DNA of 64,000 nt from Leptofilum sp965223285 (GTDB lineage: Bacteria > Chloroflexota > Anaerolineae > Promineifilales > Promineifilaceae): the NCBI RefSeq assembly GCF_965223285.1, contig NZ_OZ244997.1:2542001-2606000 (forward strand), given 5' to 3'. The notes beneath the pieces are model-generated. The model saw only the letters and a program-made list of their open reading frames with translations, was not told the DNA's origin and ran no database searches. Each line of letters opens with the position of its first letter. Position 1 is the first letter of the stretch. This document shows, one piece after another, positions 34,716 through 43,884 of this stretch. Made by a program: the position numbers and the translations under genes.

Positions 34716-35039
34716 TTAGGAATCGGGATTATTTGTTTTGCGCAGCCGAATCGGGGATTTTTTTGGCAGACGTTCAATGATGCCCCGTGCTTCCAAATCG
34801 AGCTGTACCGATTTGCAATACCAGCGAACCGAACCTGGTTTCGGGAACATCTCTTTGGGGACATTTTTGTCAGCCAGGTAGGCAGCAACTTTCAGTTCCA
34901 TCTCCAAAAATGGCATACCGTCGCTACTGTCATCTGGCAGGGTTGCCAACATTGCTTCGCGGATGATGGTGTACTTCTCTTCTTTCAAATTATGACGATG
35001 GTCGGGATGGTTTACGTTTTGGGCTTTAATGGTGCTCAT
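34716..35039 (-). CDS. small hypothetical protein (DUF6958-like)
   Basis: A 107-residue protein, start ATG after AAAGGAGAGACCCC. NVNHPDHRHNLKEEKYTIIREAMLATLP at the N-terminus and GSVRWYCKSVQLDLEARGIIER near residue 70 resemble a small uncharacterised family (DUF6958-like as I recall it) with a winged-helix-like layout. Basic C-terminus. Cysteine is single, so a thiol-redox role is not indicated. I give no function. A repeat of the GCCACAGATTTCGCAGATTG type sits upstream. Confidence 0.65.
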   Translation of the reverse strand: MSTIKAQNVNHPDHRHNLKEEKYTIIREAMLATLPDDSSDGMPFLEMELKVAAYLADKNVPKEMFPKPGSVRWYCKSVQLDLEARGIIERLPKKSPIRLRKTNNPDS

Positions 35040-35055
35040 GGGGTCTCTCCTTTTT

Positions 35056-35113
35056 AGTTAGCCACAGATTTCGCAGATTGACGCAGATTTTTTCTCTGTG
35101 ACCTTGTGCCTAT
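35056..35113. repeat. CCACAGAT-type intergenic repeat
   Basis: AGCCACAGATTTCGCAGATTG and GACGCAGATTTTTTCTCTGTG: same repeat family as 8639-8706 and 49880-49940. Lies upstream of the DUF6958-like gene. Confidence 0.55.
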
Positions 35114-35174
35114 GTGCGCTTGTTGAATGATTGCATTGTAAACGGCCGTTCCTCATCCCGCTTGTTCATTCCTG

Positions 35175-36035
35175 CTAACTTTGTAACTGGGCACGGTATT
35201 GGCTGGGGGACAGGCCAAAGCGACGACGAAACGCATGAATGAACGAGCTGAGACTACTGTACCCTACTTGTAAACTTAACTCCGTTACCGACAGATCGCT
35301 TTCCAGTAAACGAAAGCGGGCTTCGTCCAGGCGCAACCGCTTAATAAATTGATACAGGCTCTCGCCAAAGGCAGCCTTGAACAATCTGGCAAAATGAAAC
35401 TCTGAGAGCGAAACGGCCGTGGCCACATCCACTACCTGCAAATCATCCAAAAAACGGGCTTCGACCAGTTGGCGGGCTTGTAGAAGCCGGGGCAGCAAGT
35501 CATCTAGCGTACTTTGCTTGCGTGGAGTCAACGCAGCCAACGCTTGCTGCCGCAGCCGCATCATCCGCAGCAGTTCACCCACCACTTCTACCATCAAATC
35601 ATCCGCTGTGAGTAAATCCACTGGTGGCGTGCAGGCCTTCACCATTTCGGCCAGCAGGTAAGAGAGTTCATCCCCCTGCGGCAGCGGCACGTTGTGCATG
35701 AGCTGGTTCAGTTCGGGCGAGATACCCAAAAAGTCTGCCATGTCCAGGGCAAAGCCGGGGCTAAGTAACAAAACGAGGCACGGTGCCTGTGACACGGCCG
35801 TTCCCATCAAAATCATTGGTTCATCCACGTCGGTGAGCCAGGTGTATTGGCTGGGGTTGAGGGTGACGTTGTTGCAGGAAACGGCCGTTTCGCCCGGAAA
35901 GATGAGGGTGATATGGCCAAGCTGTGGCAGTGGAAACGGCCGTGTCACCCGACCCAGCCAGACAGCATTGAGGGGGGAGTAGTGGGTGGAAACGGCCGTT
36001 AAGCCCGCAAACGCTGTTGAACGCAAAAGTGGCAT
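35175..36035 (-). CDS. AraC-family transcriptional regulator
   Basis: A 286-residue regulator: an N-terminal cupin-like sensor (about 1-170, AraC-binding type) and a C-terminal AraC DNA-binding domain with two helix-turn-helix motifs. The latter reads VVDVATAVSLSEFHFARLFKAAFGESLYQFIKRLRLDEAR near residues 195-240, then SDLSVTELSLQVGYSSLSSFIHAFRRRFGLSPSQYR near 250-285, which matches the family signature. Four ACGGCCGT copies lie inside it, three within 100 bp at the 5' end (about 35880-36000), an unusually dense cluster that encodes Thr-Ala-Val and Gly-Arg-Val-type residues in the sensor. No target gene is obvious; the neighbours point away. Confidence 0.9.
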   Translation of the reverse strand: MPLLRSTAFAGLTAVSTHYSPLNAVWLGRVTRPFPLPQLGHITLIFPGETAVSCNNVTLNPSQYTWLTDVDEPMILMGTAVSQAPCLVLLLSPGFALDMADFLGISPELNQLMHNVPLPQGDELSYLLAEMVKACTPPVDLLTADDLMVEVVGELLRMMRLRQQALAALTPRKQSTLDDLLPRLLQARQLVEARFLDDLQVVDVATAVSLSEFHFARLFKAAFGESLYQFIKRLRLDEARFRLLESDLSVTELSLQVGYSSLSSFIHAFRRRFGLSPSQYRAQLQS

Positions 36036-36168
36036 ACGCTTACTCTAAGCGATTGCGTAACCAGATGCAAAAATGACCCAAGAAGGCTTTGAGGCAAAGC
36101 ATCTGATGATGGAATGTTGAAGCTTATTCTCATCCAAAAGCAAACTGCTCTGTAGTAGGAGATATTGT

Positions 36169-37149
36169 TTACCTTGGATTATTCTCTCTCAAGGATCCCC
36201 TTGCAGTTGGACTATTGATTATCGCTTGTTGGACGTCTAAATCAATATCACGCCAGTCCATATATTCAGCAGGATAAGGCTGCAACTTACTCATATACTT
36301 TCCTGGCAAAACATCCTTAATTGAATCGAATGCACTTCGTCGGATATGTACTCGAGCCTTATCCCAATATTTTCCAATTTCATGTTCTAAATTGGAGGGT
36401 TGCGGTAAAGTGAGAAGTTCATCCAAGTCATAAATTCTCGAATCTTTTATATAATCAAGACTAAAAATTTTAACCTTCTGCAAAGCATAAAGATAACTTA
36501 TCCTGTAAGGTGACAGATTAGCTTTGAATTCATCTACTATCAATTTAGGTATTATTTCCTCCCGCAATAACTCTTTTTCCTCTTCTTGCTTAACGACGAA
36601 GATGAATCTTGGTTCTAAATATTCCCCATGAACAGGAAATCCTTGTTCATCTAAATGAATGGGAACCCAAGAAGGGGCGGGATCGTTTCGAGAACTGATT
36701 TGTGCGTTTATTTCAAGATTAACTTTAGCACGCCACTCACGCTCATGCGTCCAATCTACCGATTTTGAACAGTCAAAGTGACAAAATAGATACTTATCTT
36801 CTTCCTCTAACCGTTTAAAGAACTCGTTTTTATCTCCATAAAGAACAGGACGCCCACCATATGCGTAAATCAATTGCTTTGGAAGCGCAATCATCCACTG
36901 TTTTCTCCAATATCGATTATCTACACTTAGTGATTGCAAATAGTTGCCTATTGGCATTTCAGAGAAGCAAACCGCAGGTGTATTACCATAAATAGTTGGA
37001 GTGTTACTATAACTTCTTCTTGCATCACTGGGTTTTAAATAACCAAATCGTAAAATAGAGTAAAAATTCCTTTTTGTCGTCCAATGAATTAGGTAACTCG
37101 ACAAATCTTTTCGCTTCCGAATGATTGCTTCGATTGCTTCCAATTCCAT
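36169..37149 (-). CDS. unknown protein with H-x-T / CFSE / HEREWR signature, possible ADP-ribosyltransferase-like fold
   Basis: A 326-residue protein, AT-rich and without ACGGCCGT, between housekeeping genes. The N-terminus reads YLIHWTTKRNFYSILRFGYL, followed by NTPAVCFSEMPIGNY near residue 62, GGRPVLYGDKNEF near 100 and DWTHEREWRAKV near 132. The order of a His-Thr strand, a helix with Ile-Leu-x-x-Gly, a CFSE strand and an acidic HEREW motif recalls the layout of DarT/DUF4433 and other ADP-ribosyltransferase-like enzymes, where a Glu near the end is catalytic. This is a structural impression only; I do not recognise the family. No antitoxin is visible next to it. Odd composition suggests acquisition; a defence role is possible. 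Confidence 0.55.
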   Translation of the reverse strand: MELEAIEAIIRKRKDLSSYLIHWTTKRNFYSILRFGYLKPSDARRSYSNTPTIYGNTPAVCFSEMPIGNYLQSLSVDNRYWRKQWMIALPKQLIYAYGGRPVLYGDKNEFFKRLEEEDKYLFCHFDCSKSVDWTHEREWRAKVNLEINAQISSRNDPAPSWVPIHLDEQGFPVHGEYLEPRFIFVVKQEEEKELLREEIIPKLIVDEFKANLSPYRISYLYALQKVKIFSLDYIKDSRIYDLDELLTLPQPSNLEHEIGKYWDKARVHIRRSAFDSIKDVLPGKYMSKLQPYPAEYMDWRDIDLDVQQAIINSPTARGSLRENNPR

Positions 37150-37473
37150 AATAAATACTCCAAATATTAAAACATTCTTACCACGATACTTTATTCAAAG
37201 TACTATTCCTTAAATCTTTCTCAAAATAGCCAATACAATTCAGTCACGGGAGATAATACCTAGGTGCAGAATTTAAGTCTAGCATCGTGATGCATCAGGA
37301 ATCCTACGCCCTTGACGACTTTTTTACACTATAACTTGCCATCTGGTATATGTGTTGAGAAGTTCCTTTTTTGCCTCCAACCCACTCCTGACATACAATC
37401 CAGCTAAATTCAATCAACTTTTCTGCCCGACCATTCTTTGGCCGGGCTTTTTCATGAAGGAAACAACATTTTC
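37150..37473. other. intergenic region with leader of typA
   Basis: About 320 bp. The left 170 bp is AT-rich and probably carries the promoter of the unknown minus-strand gene. Nothing else is recognisable until the terminator-like hairpin at 37425-37452, 22 bp before the typA start. Confidence 0.5.
37425..37452 (+). terminator. intrinsic terminator or attenuator in the typA leader
   Basis: GCCCGACC, an ATTCTTT loop and GGCCGGGC form an 8-bp stem with one A-C mismatch, followed by TTTTT. It lies upstream of typA on the same strand, where no gene on that strand ends nearby, so it may regulate typA by attenuation rather than end another transcript. Confidence 0.6.
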
Positions 37474-39309
37474 ATGTCTTTACAACCTCGCAATGATATT
37501 CGCAACATCGCCATTATTGCCCATGTGGACCACGGCAAAACCACGCTGGTGGATGGGATGCTGCGCCAAACCAACGTCTTCCGCGCCAATCAGGAAATGC
37601 AAGAGCGCGTCCTCGACTCCAATGATTTAGAAAAGGAGCGCGGCATCACCATTCTGGCGAAAAATACCAGCATCGTGTACGACGGCACCACCATCAACAT
37701 CGTAGACACGCCCGGCCACGCCGACTTTGGCGGTGAAGTGGAGCGTGTGGTGAACATGGTGGATGGCGCGCTGCTGCTGGTAGACGCGGTGGAAGGCCCC
37801 ATGCCCCAAACCCGCTTTGTCCTGCGGCAGGCGCTGGAAAAAGGGGTCAAGGTCATCGTCGTGGTGAACAAAATTGACCGCCCGGCCGCCCGCCCCGATT
37901 ACGTGGTCAATGCCACCTTTGACCTGTTCATTGACCTGGGTGCTAGTGAAGAGCAGGCCGATTTCCCCGTGATTTACACGCGGGCGCTGGAAGGTCGCGC
38001 TGGGGAAGACCCGGACGAGTTGGCAGATGATTTACGGCCGTTATTCGACACCATGATCAACTTCCTCCCCCCGCCCATGATCGACCCCGACGGCCCCACC
38101 CAACTGCTTGTCACCACCCTGGAGTACAGTAGCTACGTCGGCAAAATCGCCGTGGGACGGCTCACCAGCGGCACCATCACCGATGGCCAGGCCATCATGC
38201 ACATTAAGGCAGATGGCGAGATGGAACCGGGCAAAATCACCAAGCTCTACACCTTCCGTGACCTACAGCGCGTGGAGCAAAAGCAGGTGCAAGCGGGGGA
38301 TATCATGGCCGTGGCGGGCATTCCCGATGTGGGCATTGGCGACACGCTGGCCGATCCAGACGACCCACGCCCGTTGCCGCCCATCAAGGTGGAAGAACCC
38401 ACCGTGCGCATGACCTTCCAGGTGAACGACAGCCCGTTTGCGGGGAAAGATGGCAAATACGTCACCAGTCGCCAAATTCGGGAGCGGTTGCTGCGCGAGC
38501 TGGAAAGCAACGTGGCCATGCGCGTGGATGAAACGGAAAAGTCAGGTGAATTTATCGTCTCCGGGCGCGGCGAACTGCATCTGGCCATCCTCATCGAGAC
38601 AATGCGGCGTGAAGGGTACGAGTTTGCTATTAGCCGCCCGGAAGTGATTTTTAGGGAGGATGAAAACGGCCGTACCGAACCCGTCGAGAAGCTGTTTCTG
38701 GAAGTACACAACGATTATCTCGGCGCGGTCAGCGAAATGCTGGGACGGCGGCGCGGCCTCATGCACAACATCCACTACGGCGAGGACGGCACCGTCTATG
38801 CCGAATATTTGGTGCCAACACGCGGCATCCTCGGCTTCCGCCAGCCATTCCTCACCGCCACGCGCGGCACAGGCATTTACCATACCCTCTTCCACGATTA
38901 CGAACCGGTGAAAGGCGAGATTGAAACGCAGGAGTTTGGCTCCCTGGTGGCGATGGAATCTGGCCCGGTGAGTGCCTATGCCCTGCAAGGGTTGCAGCAG
39001 CGCGGCACCTTCTTTGTGCTGCCCGCCGAGGATGTGTACAAAGGGCAGGTGGTGGGCCAGCACATTCGCAACGAGGAGTTGGTAGTGAACGTGTGCAAAA
39101 CCAAAGTCCTCAGCGCGGTTCGCACTGGCCCCACTGCCATTGCCGAAGCACTGCACACACCCCGCATCATGTCGCTGGATGAATCAATTGAATATTTGGG
39201 GAAGGATGAACTGCTAGAAGTCACGCCCACCGCGCTCCGCATCCGCAAAAAGGAGCTGCGGCATGAGATTCGTCAGCGGGAAATTAAACGAGCGAAGAAA
39301 GATAAGTAA
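37474..39309 (+). CDS. typA: GTP-binding protein TypA/BipA
   Basis: A 611-residue translational GTPase of the BipA/TypA family, which binds the 70S ribosome and helps ribosome assembly and stress adaptation. ATG 37474 (MSLQPRNDIRNIAI) follows AAGGAAACAACA; the longer frame runs through the leader hairpin. G motifs are in order: G1 AHVDHGKTT near residue 15, G2/switch with ERGITILAKNT, G3 DTPGHADFGGEVERV, G4 NKIDRP, then the domain II beta-barrel. The C-terminal EF-G-like domains and the family-specific RGILGFRQPFLTATRGTG segment near 450 follow, with the basic tail EIRQREIKRAKKDK. Only one convincing ACGGCCGT in the 5' half. Confidence 0.96.
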   Translation: MSLQPRNDIRNIAIIAHVDHGKTTLVDGMLRQTNVFRANQEMQERVLDSNDLEKERGITILAKNTSIVYDGTTINIVDTPGHADFGGEVERVVNMVDGALLLVDAVEGPMPQTRFVLRQALEKGVKVIVVVNKIDRPAARPDYVVNATFDLFIDLGASEEQADFPVIYTRALEGRAGEDPDELADDLRPLFDTMINFLPPPMIDPDGPTQLLVTTLEYSSYVGKIAVGRLTSGTITDGQAIMHIKADGEMEPGKITKLYTFRDLQRVEQKQVQAGDIMAVAGIPDVGIGDTLADPDDPRPLPPIKVEEPTVRMTFQVNDSPFAGKDGKYVTSRQIRERLLRELESNVAMRVDETEKSGEFIVSGRGELHLAILIETMRREGYEFAISRPEVIFREDENGRTEPVEKLFLEVHNDYLGAVSEMLGRRRGLMHNIHYGEDGTVYAEYLVPTRGILGFRQPFLTATRGTGIYHTLFHDYEPVKGEIETQEFGSLVAMESGPVSAYALQGLQQRGTFFVLPAEDVYKGQVVGQHIRNEELVVNVCKTKVLSAVRTGPTAIAEALHTPRIMSLDESIEYLGKDELLEVTPTALRIRKKELRHEIRQREIKRAKKDK

Positions 39310-39311
39310 CT

Positions 39312-39357
39312 TGGAGACTGGAGATTAGTTCAATCTCTAATCTCCAGTCTCCAATCC
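39312..39357. repeat. STRR-like heptad repeat, strong hairpin
   Basis: TTGGAGACTGGAGATTAG and CTAATCTCCAGTCTCCAA form an 18-bp perfect stem. It lies between the convergent typA and STAND genes and probably terminates both. Confidence 0.8.
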
Positions 39358-39358
39358 C

Positions 39359-42300
39359 TTAATTCGCATCGCGGGCGCAGCGGAAGCCAGCACCAATGTG
39401 GGATTCATCTAAAACGAAGGTGTTCGGGTCCGAGGGAGAGAGCGCAAAACGTATTGTCGTCGTTATCTCCGCGCTGCTATCCACCCAGGAGCCACCCCGC
39501 AGCACTCTCAAGCCAGACGTGTCATCTTCGTTGTAGCCACTGGCGGGTAGAGGCAAATTGTAAAAGTCGGGATCGTACCAATCCTGCACCCACTCGGCCG
39601 CACCACCGGCCATACCTAAAATGCCAAATGGACTGGCCCCGTCAGGCAAGCTATCGACCCGAATAAAAGCGCGCGGGAAGAAGTTGGTGAGGGATTGCGA
39701 TAGGTTGTTGTTAAAAACGGCCGTCTGCTGAAAAGTCGGCGCAGCATCACCCCACGGATAGAGACGGCCGTCCGTTCCCCGTGCTGCATATTCCCACTCC
39801 GCCTCGGTGGGCAATCGCGCTCCGACCGATTCACAGTACGAATTGGCTCCTTCCCACGTCACCCAGGTGGCCGGGAAGCGTCCCGTGCCAGGTTCTGTTT
39901 CAAAGACACCCAGGTTGTTTAGCAAATTGGTGAGCGAGGTGAAAACGGCCGTCGTTGCACAATCTTCTCCATTACACGCCCCACTGTTTCCCCCCTGGCG
40001 GTTCAGAAAATCAGCAAGCTGCTGCACTGTCACTTCATATTGGTCCAAATAGAAATTGTTTACCGACACCATGCGCAGCGGATTATCTTCCCCGTTGGCG
40101 ATGCCCATCTGGTAGCTACCACCCGTGATGAACAGCATCGGCATATTGTCTACATCACGAATGAAGGCGTTAAGCTGCGCATCCAGAGCCAGTTGAGCCG
40201 GGTCTGGTGTGGCGGTTGGTTGGTTGGGCACGGTCGCTTCTGGCGTGTTCTCAACCGCTTCGGCTGCCAGCCGCGTGGCTTGTGCAGCCACCGTGGCTAA
40301 CTGCGCTTCGGCTGTGGCTGCCTGCGCCGTCGCTTCTTCCTGATTTTCCACCGCCGCCCGCTCAGCCACCAAAGTTTGGTTAGCCGCTACCTCCATCGTG
40401 GCCACGGCGTTGTCGGAGGTGGCCATTGCCTGCACGGTAGCCGCTTCCAGTGCGGCGGCAGTGCTTTCTCCAGCTAATTCTAATGCTAAAATATCGGCAG
40501 CAACGGCCGTTTCCCTAGCCTCTACACTCGCTCTGGTCGCCTCTTGCGACACTTCCTCCCGCTCTTGCTGTACATTTTGCAAATAGACAAGGCTCACCGC
40601 CCCACTAATCACCAGCAGCAAAATAATGATGAGCGCGTAGTTAAAATTGCGGGCGCGCCGTGCCGCCTGAGACTCCGCCTCGGCTCGCTGCCGCTGCTCT
40701 TCCGCCAGCTTTTGCGCTTGCTCTAGCTCCCGCTGCTGCTGCGCCTGCTTCTCTTCAATCTCTAGCTGGAGGGCAGCTTTACTGGCATCCAGATACTCCT
40801 GCTCCAGCGGATTTAGCTCCTCAAACAACAACGCTTCTTGAAGCTGCTGCCCGCGCAGCAAGCTGCTATCATCCCGGTCCCGCGTATCCCACTCTTCCGC
40901 CTGGGCCGTGAAGCGCAAGCGGTGGCGCAGCACCACCCGCTCATCCTCCAACCACTCCACCAGGCGCGGCCAGTTGCGGACCAACGCCTCATGCGCCACC
41001 TCAAACTGATCCGTTTCTGGATTCGGCCCATCTGTTTGCCGCAGCAGGCGGGCACCAACCAATTTTTCCAGCACGCGGTCGATGCGGTCGTTGGCTTCGC
41101 CAGATTGGTAAAGGGCGCGGCGGGTGGCGCGGCTGCGGGTAAATTCCACGCCCGTGCCGGGGCGCACCAGCCGCAGCAAAATCCGCTTGGCTGCGTTTTG
41201 TTCCTCTGGCAACATGCTGTTGTAAAGCGAGTCGGCGGTGGAGGCGAGGGCTTCCATCACCCCACCCAAACGGCGATAAGCGTCCCAGGTGATGCGGTTG
41301 CGCTCGCGGTCATCCCACAATTGCAGCAGGGCAAATTGCAGCAGGGGCAGCGCGGCCGGTTCGCCTACAATTTCACGCACCAACGCTTCAATCAGACCAT
41401 CCTCAAACTTTAAGCCGATGGCTTGGGCAGGCTGCTCGATGGCATCGTGCAGTTCGCTGGCGTTCATCGCCGTGACGCGCACCAGCCCCTGCTCGTACAG
41501 GGATTGGAACAGCGGTACTTTGTTGAGATAGCTTTCATAATCCACGCGCATGGTCAAAATGACGACGTGGCGGGCTTCGCGCGCGTTTACCAACCCCAGC
41601 AGATTGTCGATGAAGGCGTCCCGCTCTTGCTCATCGTGGCAGAGGGTAAAGGTTTCTTCAAATTGGTCAATCGAAAGTACAGCAGGACCATTGGTATCTG
41701 ACTGCACCAGCTTGGCGAGATGGGTGTTTTCCTTGAGGAAGGCGTCGTAATTTTCGGTGATCCATTCAGCGGGGTCAGCACCATCTGGTTCCAGCAGCTT
41801 GGCAAGCTGCGTCAGCGGGGCCGTGCCGGGAACGATGGTGGGATAGTAATGCCAACTGTCGCTGCCGGGCAGTTCGCCATCCTCCAATTTGGGCAGCAGC
41901 CCAGCCAACACCACAGAGGATTTACCGCTGCCGGAGGGGCCAACGGCCGTTACCAACCGATTCACCAATACCTGATCTAACAACTCTTTGATGAGCTGAT
42001 CACGGCCGTAAAAAAGATGCTTGTTTTCTTCGTTGAACGATTCCAGACCGATGTACGGGCAGCGGGAGTCAGGAATTTCGGGCTGGGTGGTGGCGTCAAA
42101 ATCGACCAGCACCGCTTCGGGCGTCTCTTTGCCCGCATGAAAAAGCTGGTTGTGCCAGTAGTCGAGCAGGCTCTGAGCCGCTTCCCGGTCTTCCGTATTG
42201 TCGATGAAGGCCCCCGCTTCGGCACCGCGATGTAAAAATTCGGTCACTTCGTCCCAAAATGCAGCAGCCTCGGCTGCTTCCACATTTTTATTTTTGCGCC

Positions 42301-42382
42301 GCTGCTTCAGCAGCGACCGATGCGAATCGCGCATCGAGGTGAAGGACATGAAGGGAATGAATTCTTCGTCTGAATGGCTCAT
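39359..42382 (-). CDS. nSTAND1 ATPase - TM - SUMF1 (formylglycine-generating-enzyme-like) fusion
   Basis: A 1007-residue membrane-anchored signalling protein. An N-terminal helical adaptor region (about 15-100, SFTSMRDSHRSLLKQRRK) leads into CPYIGLESFNEENKHLFYGRD, the entry to novel STAND NTPases; Walker A GPSGSGKSSVVLAG near 145 and Walker B PAVLSIDQFEETF near 240 follow, then a winged-helix region with EVAHEALVRNWPRLVEW near 470. A Glu/Gln-rich coiled coil (about 535-580) precedes one membrane helix (about 585-605), and then an Ala/Thr-rich coiled linker. The SUMF1 domain fills about 745-1005: LFITGGSYQMG, LDQYEVTVQQLADFL, RLPTEAEWEYAARG, LRVLRGGSWVDSS, GAGFRCARD. Its ATG overlaps the stop of the preceding gene (ATGA), so the two are translationally coupled. 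Such proteins are proposed immune/conflict sensors. Confidence 0.88.
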   Translation of the reverse strand: MSHSDEEFIPFMSFTSMRDSHRSLLKQRRKNKNVEAAEAAAFWDEVTEFLHRGAEAGAFIDNTEDREAAQSLLDYWHNQLFHAGKETPEAVLVDFDATTQPEIPDSRCPYIGLESFNEENKHLFYGRDQLIKELLDQVLVNRLVTAVGPSGSGKSSVVLAGLLPKLEDGELPGSDSWHYYPTIVPGTAPLTQLAKLLEPDGADPAEWITENYDAFLKENTHLAKLVQSDTNGPAVLSIDQFEETFTLCHDEQERDAFIDNLLGLVNAREARHVVILTMRVDYESYLNKVPLFQSLYEQGLVRVTAMNASELHDAIEQPAQAIGLKFEDGLIEALVREIVGEPAALPLLQFALLQLWDDRERNRITWDAYRRLGGVMEALASTADSLYNSMLPEEQNAAKRILLRLVRPGTGVEFTRSRATRRALYQSGEANDRIDRVLEKLVGARLLRQTDGPNPETDQFEVAHEALVRNWPRLVEWLEDERVVLRHRLRFTAQAEEWDTRDRDDSSLLRGQQLQEALLFEELNPLEQEYLDASKAALQLEIEEKQAQQQRELEQAQKLAEEQRQRAEAESQAARRARNFNYALIIILLLVISGAVSLVYLQNVQQEREEVSQEATRASVEARETAVAADILALELAGESTAAALEAATVQAMATSDNAVATMEVAANQTLVAERAAVENQEEATAQAATAEAQLATVAAQATRLAAEAVENTPEATVPNQPTATPDPAQLALDAQLNAFIRDVDNMPMLFITGGSYQMGIANGEDNPLRMVSVNNFYLDQYEVTVQQLADFLNRQGGNSGACNGEDCATTAVFTSLTNLLNNLGVFETEPGTGRFPATWVTWEGANSYCESVGARLPTEAEWEYAARGTDGRLYPWGDAAPTFQQTAVFNNNLSQSLTNFFPRAFIRVDSLPDGASPFGILGMAGGAAEWVQDWYDPDFYNLPLPASGYNEDDTSGLRVLRGGSWVDSSAEITTTIRFALSPSDPNTFVLDESHIGAGFRCARDAN

Positions 42383-43716
42383 TTGTTAAACTGCCTCAAC
42401 AGGAGATCGATTTGCTCGCCGACGCGCTGTAGTTCGGTGCAAAGGGAGAGCAGTTCCAGATCGACTTCGCGGAACCGGTGGCCGACGTAGGTATGGTAGC
42501 GCATAAACAGGCGGCGGACTTTGGAGTTTAGCTGTTTTTCGATGGCGGGTTCCAGGTTGCTCATCGCCTTGGTAAGATTGACTGCCCACGGTGCCTCTGG
42601 GTTGGCATCGATCAGTTCCTGGGTCATCGGTTGCAGGTCAAACCAGGCGTCTTCCAGCTCGATGAGTTGATTTTTGGAAACGGCCGTCTTCACCCGCCGC
42701 ACCTCATCATCAATGTTTTGCCAGGCGTTGTGTTCCCGCACCAGCGCGTTTAGCCGATCGTCCAGCCCCGCCAGGGCCGATTTGCCGCTTTTCACTTCCT
42801 CGATCATATTGCCCATCGCCACATCGGCTTCCGCCAGGCTGCTGCTGATGGTGGTGATCGCCTGCTCCAGATTATCCAGCCGCAGGGCGTTGGCCACGGC
42901 CACCAGCTGGGCATTGATGCGGGTGGGGTGCCGAGTGAGAACGCGCGACAGCAGGCTGACGCCGCCGTTGAGTGCTTCCAGATCGTCATCGTTAACGGCC
43001 GTTTGCATTCGTTCCTTCACTGTTTCAAGCTGGGTGGCCCAACGCACGTCGCCACCGGCAAATGTATCGCTTTTGGAAAGCGTCACTAGGTCGCCGATGC
43101 GGGTGTTTAGCTCCGTCTCGGCACTGGCGATGTCTTCCCAGGCCATATCGTCATCGGGAAGTCGCTTTTGGTCGCGGTAGATGAGGTCGTACTGCGTCTC
43201 CAAAATCTGGAACAGATCATGAATTTGCTTGTAATCATTCATCTGCTCGATTTGCTGGGAGGCTGCCTGGAAATCGGTTTGGAAAGTGACAACGGCCGTA
43301 CGCACATCTTCCCGCGTCAGCAGCCGCACAATGGCACCAAAGCTCTTGCTGGCAATCATCGTGTTCGATTTGTCTTGCGCAGGCAAAATATCTGCCTGAT
43401 GAATTTCGATGCGGGCGGAGGAGGGGTCTTCGTCAAACTCTTCAACAATGATCGCAGCGATATCTACGTGGGGGCGCAGCTCGCGGAAAGCTGCTACCAG
43501 CACGTTGATCCGCTTGCGACGATCGAAGTGGATAATCAGCTCACGCGCTTTATCTTTTTTGACGGTGCCGGGGAGATTTTCAAAATCGAGGCGCAGCTCA
43601 AAGCAGAGGTCGCGCAGGTCATCTTCGCTAAAAGAGTCGTTGATGGCACGCAGCAACTTTCGAAGATCGACTGGTTTGTCCTGGCCATTCTCTGCGGTTG
43701 GGGTGGCGTCTGTCAT
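42379..43716 (-). CDS. effector-associated (death-like) domain protein with long coiled region
   Basis: A 445-residue protein coupled to the STAND gene. Residues about 18-80 read KLLRAINDSFSEDDLRDLCFELRLDFENLPG, then KKDKARELIIHFDRRKRINVLVAAFRELRP. This matches the bacterial effector-associated/death-like domains that mediate homotypic contacts in STAND-based immune and programmed-death systems. The remainder is mostly alpha-helical with heptad-like leucines and is not recognised as an enzyme; it may be an oligomerising scaffold. It contains three ACGGCCGT, so the unit is at home in this genome rather than newly arrived. The start follows AAGAAAG. The role as adaptor or effector is an inference. 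Confidence 0.75.
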   Translation of the reverse strand: MTDATPTAENGQDKPVDLRKLLRAINDSFSEDDLRDLCFELRLDFENLPGTVKKDKARELIIHFDRRKRINVLVAAFRELRPHVDIAAIIVEEFDEDPSSARIEIHQADILPAQDKSNTMIASKSFGAIVRLLTREDVRTAVVTFQTDFQAASQQIEQMNDYKQIHDLFQILETQYDLIYRDQKRLPDDDMAWEDIASAETELNTRIGDLVTLSKSDTFAGGDVRWATQLETVKERMQTAVNDDDLEALNGGVSLLSRVLTRHPTRINAQLVAVANALRLDNLEQAITTISSSLAEADVAMGNMIEEVKSGKSALAGLDDRLNALVREHNAWQNIDDEVRRVKTAVSKNQLIELEDAWFDLQPMTQELIDANPEAPWAVNLTKAMSNLEPAIEKQLNSKVRRLFMRYHTYVGHRFREVDLELLSLCTELQRVGEQIDLLLRQFNK

Positions 43717-43776
43717 CTTTCTTAAGGAAGCTGCGAGTCAGTTCGGTACTTCACTGGTTTTCATCCGGTTTTGTGT

Positions 43777-43828
43777 GTAAAAGCCAACAAATATCTTAAA
43801 TAAGATTGAGTACAAAACTGGCTTTTAC
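43777..43828 (+). repeat. 52-bp terminal-inverted-repeat element, copy A
   Basis: GTAAAAGCCA at one end and TGGCTTTTAC at the other are perfect 10-bp complements. About 41 of 52 positions match the copy at 53719-53770; both contain GATTGAG at the same place. Confidence 0.75.
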
Positions 43829-43831
43829 TTG

Positions 43832-43884
43832 AGCAAATCACAGAGAGCACCCTTCACTTTTCAAACTGGTTTCTGTGATTTGCT
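43832..43884. other. inverted repeat upstream of the effector-domain gene
   Basis: AGCAAATCACAGA and TCTGTGATTTGCT pair over 13 bp with a 27-base loop. Together with the 52-bp element it fills the 5' region of the minus-strand two-gene unit; it could act as an operator or end of an unseen transcript. Confidence 0.5.
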
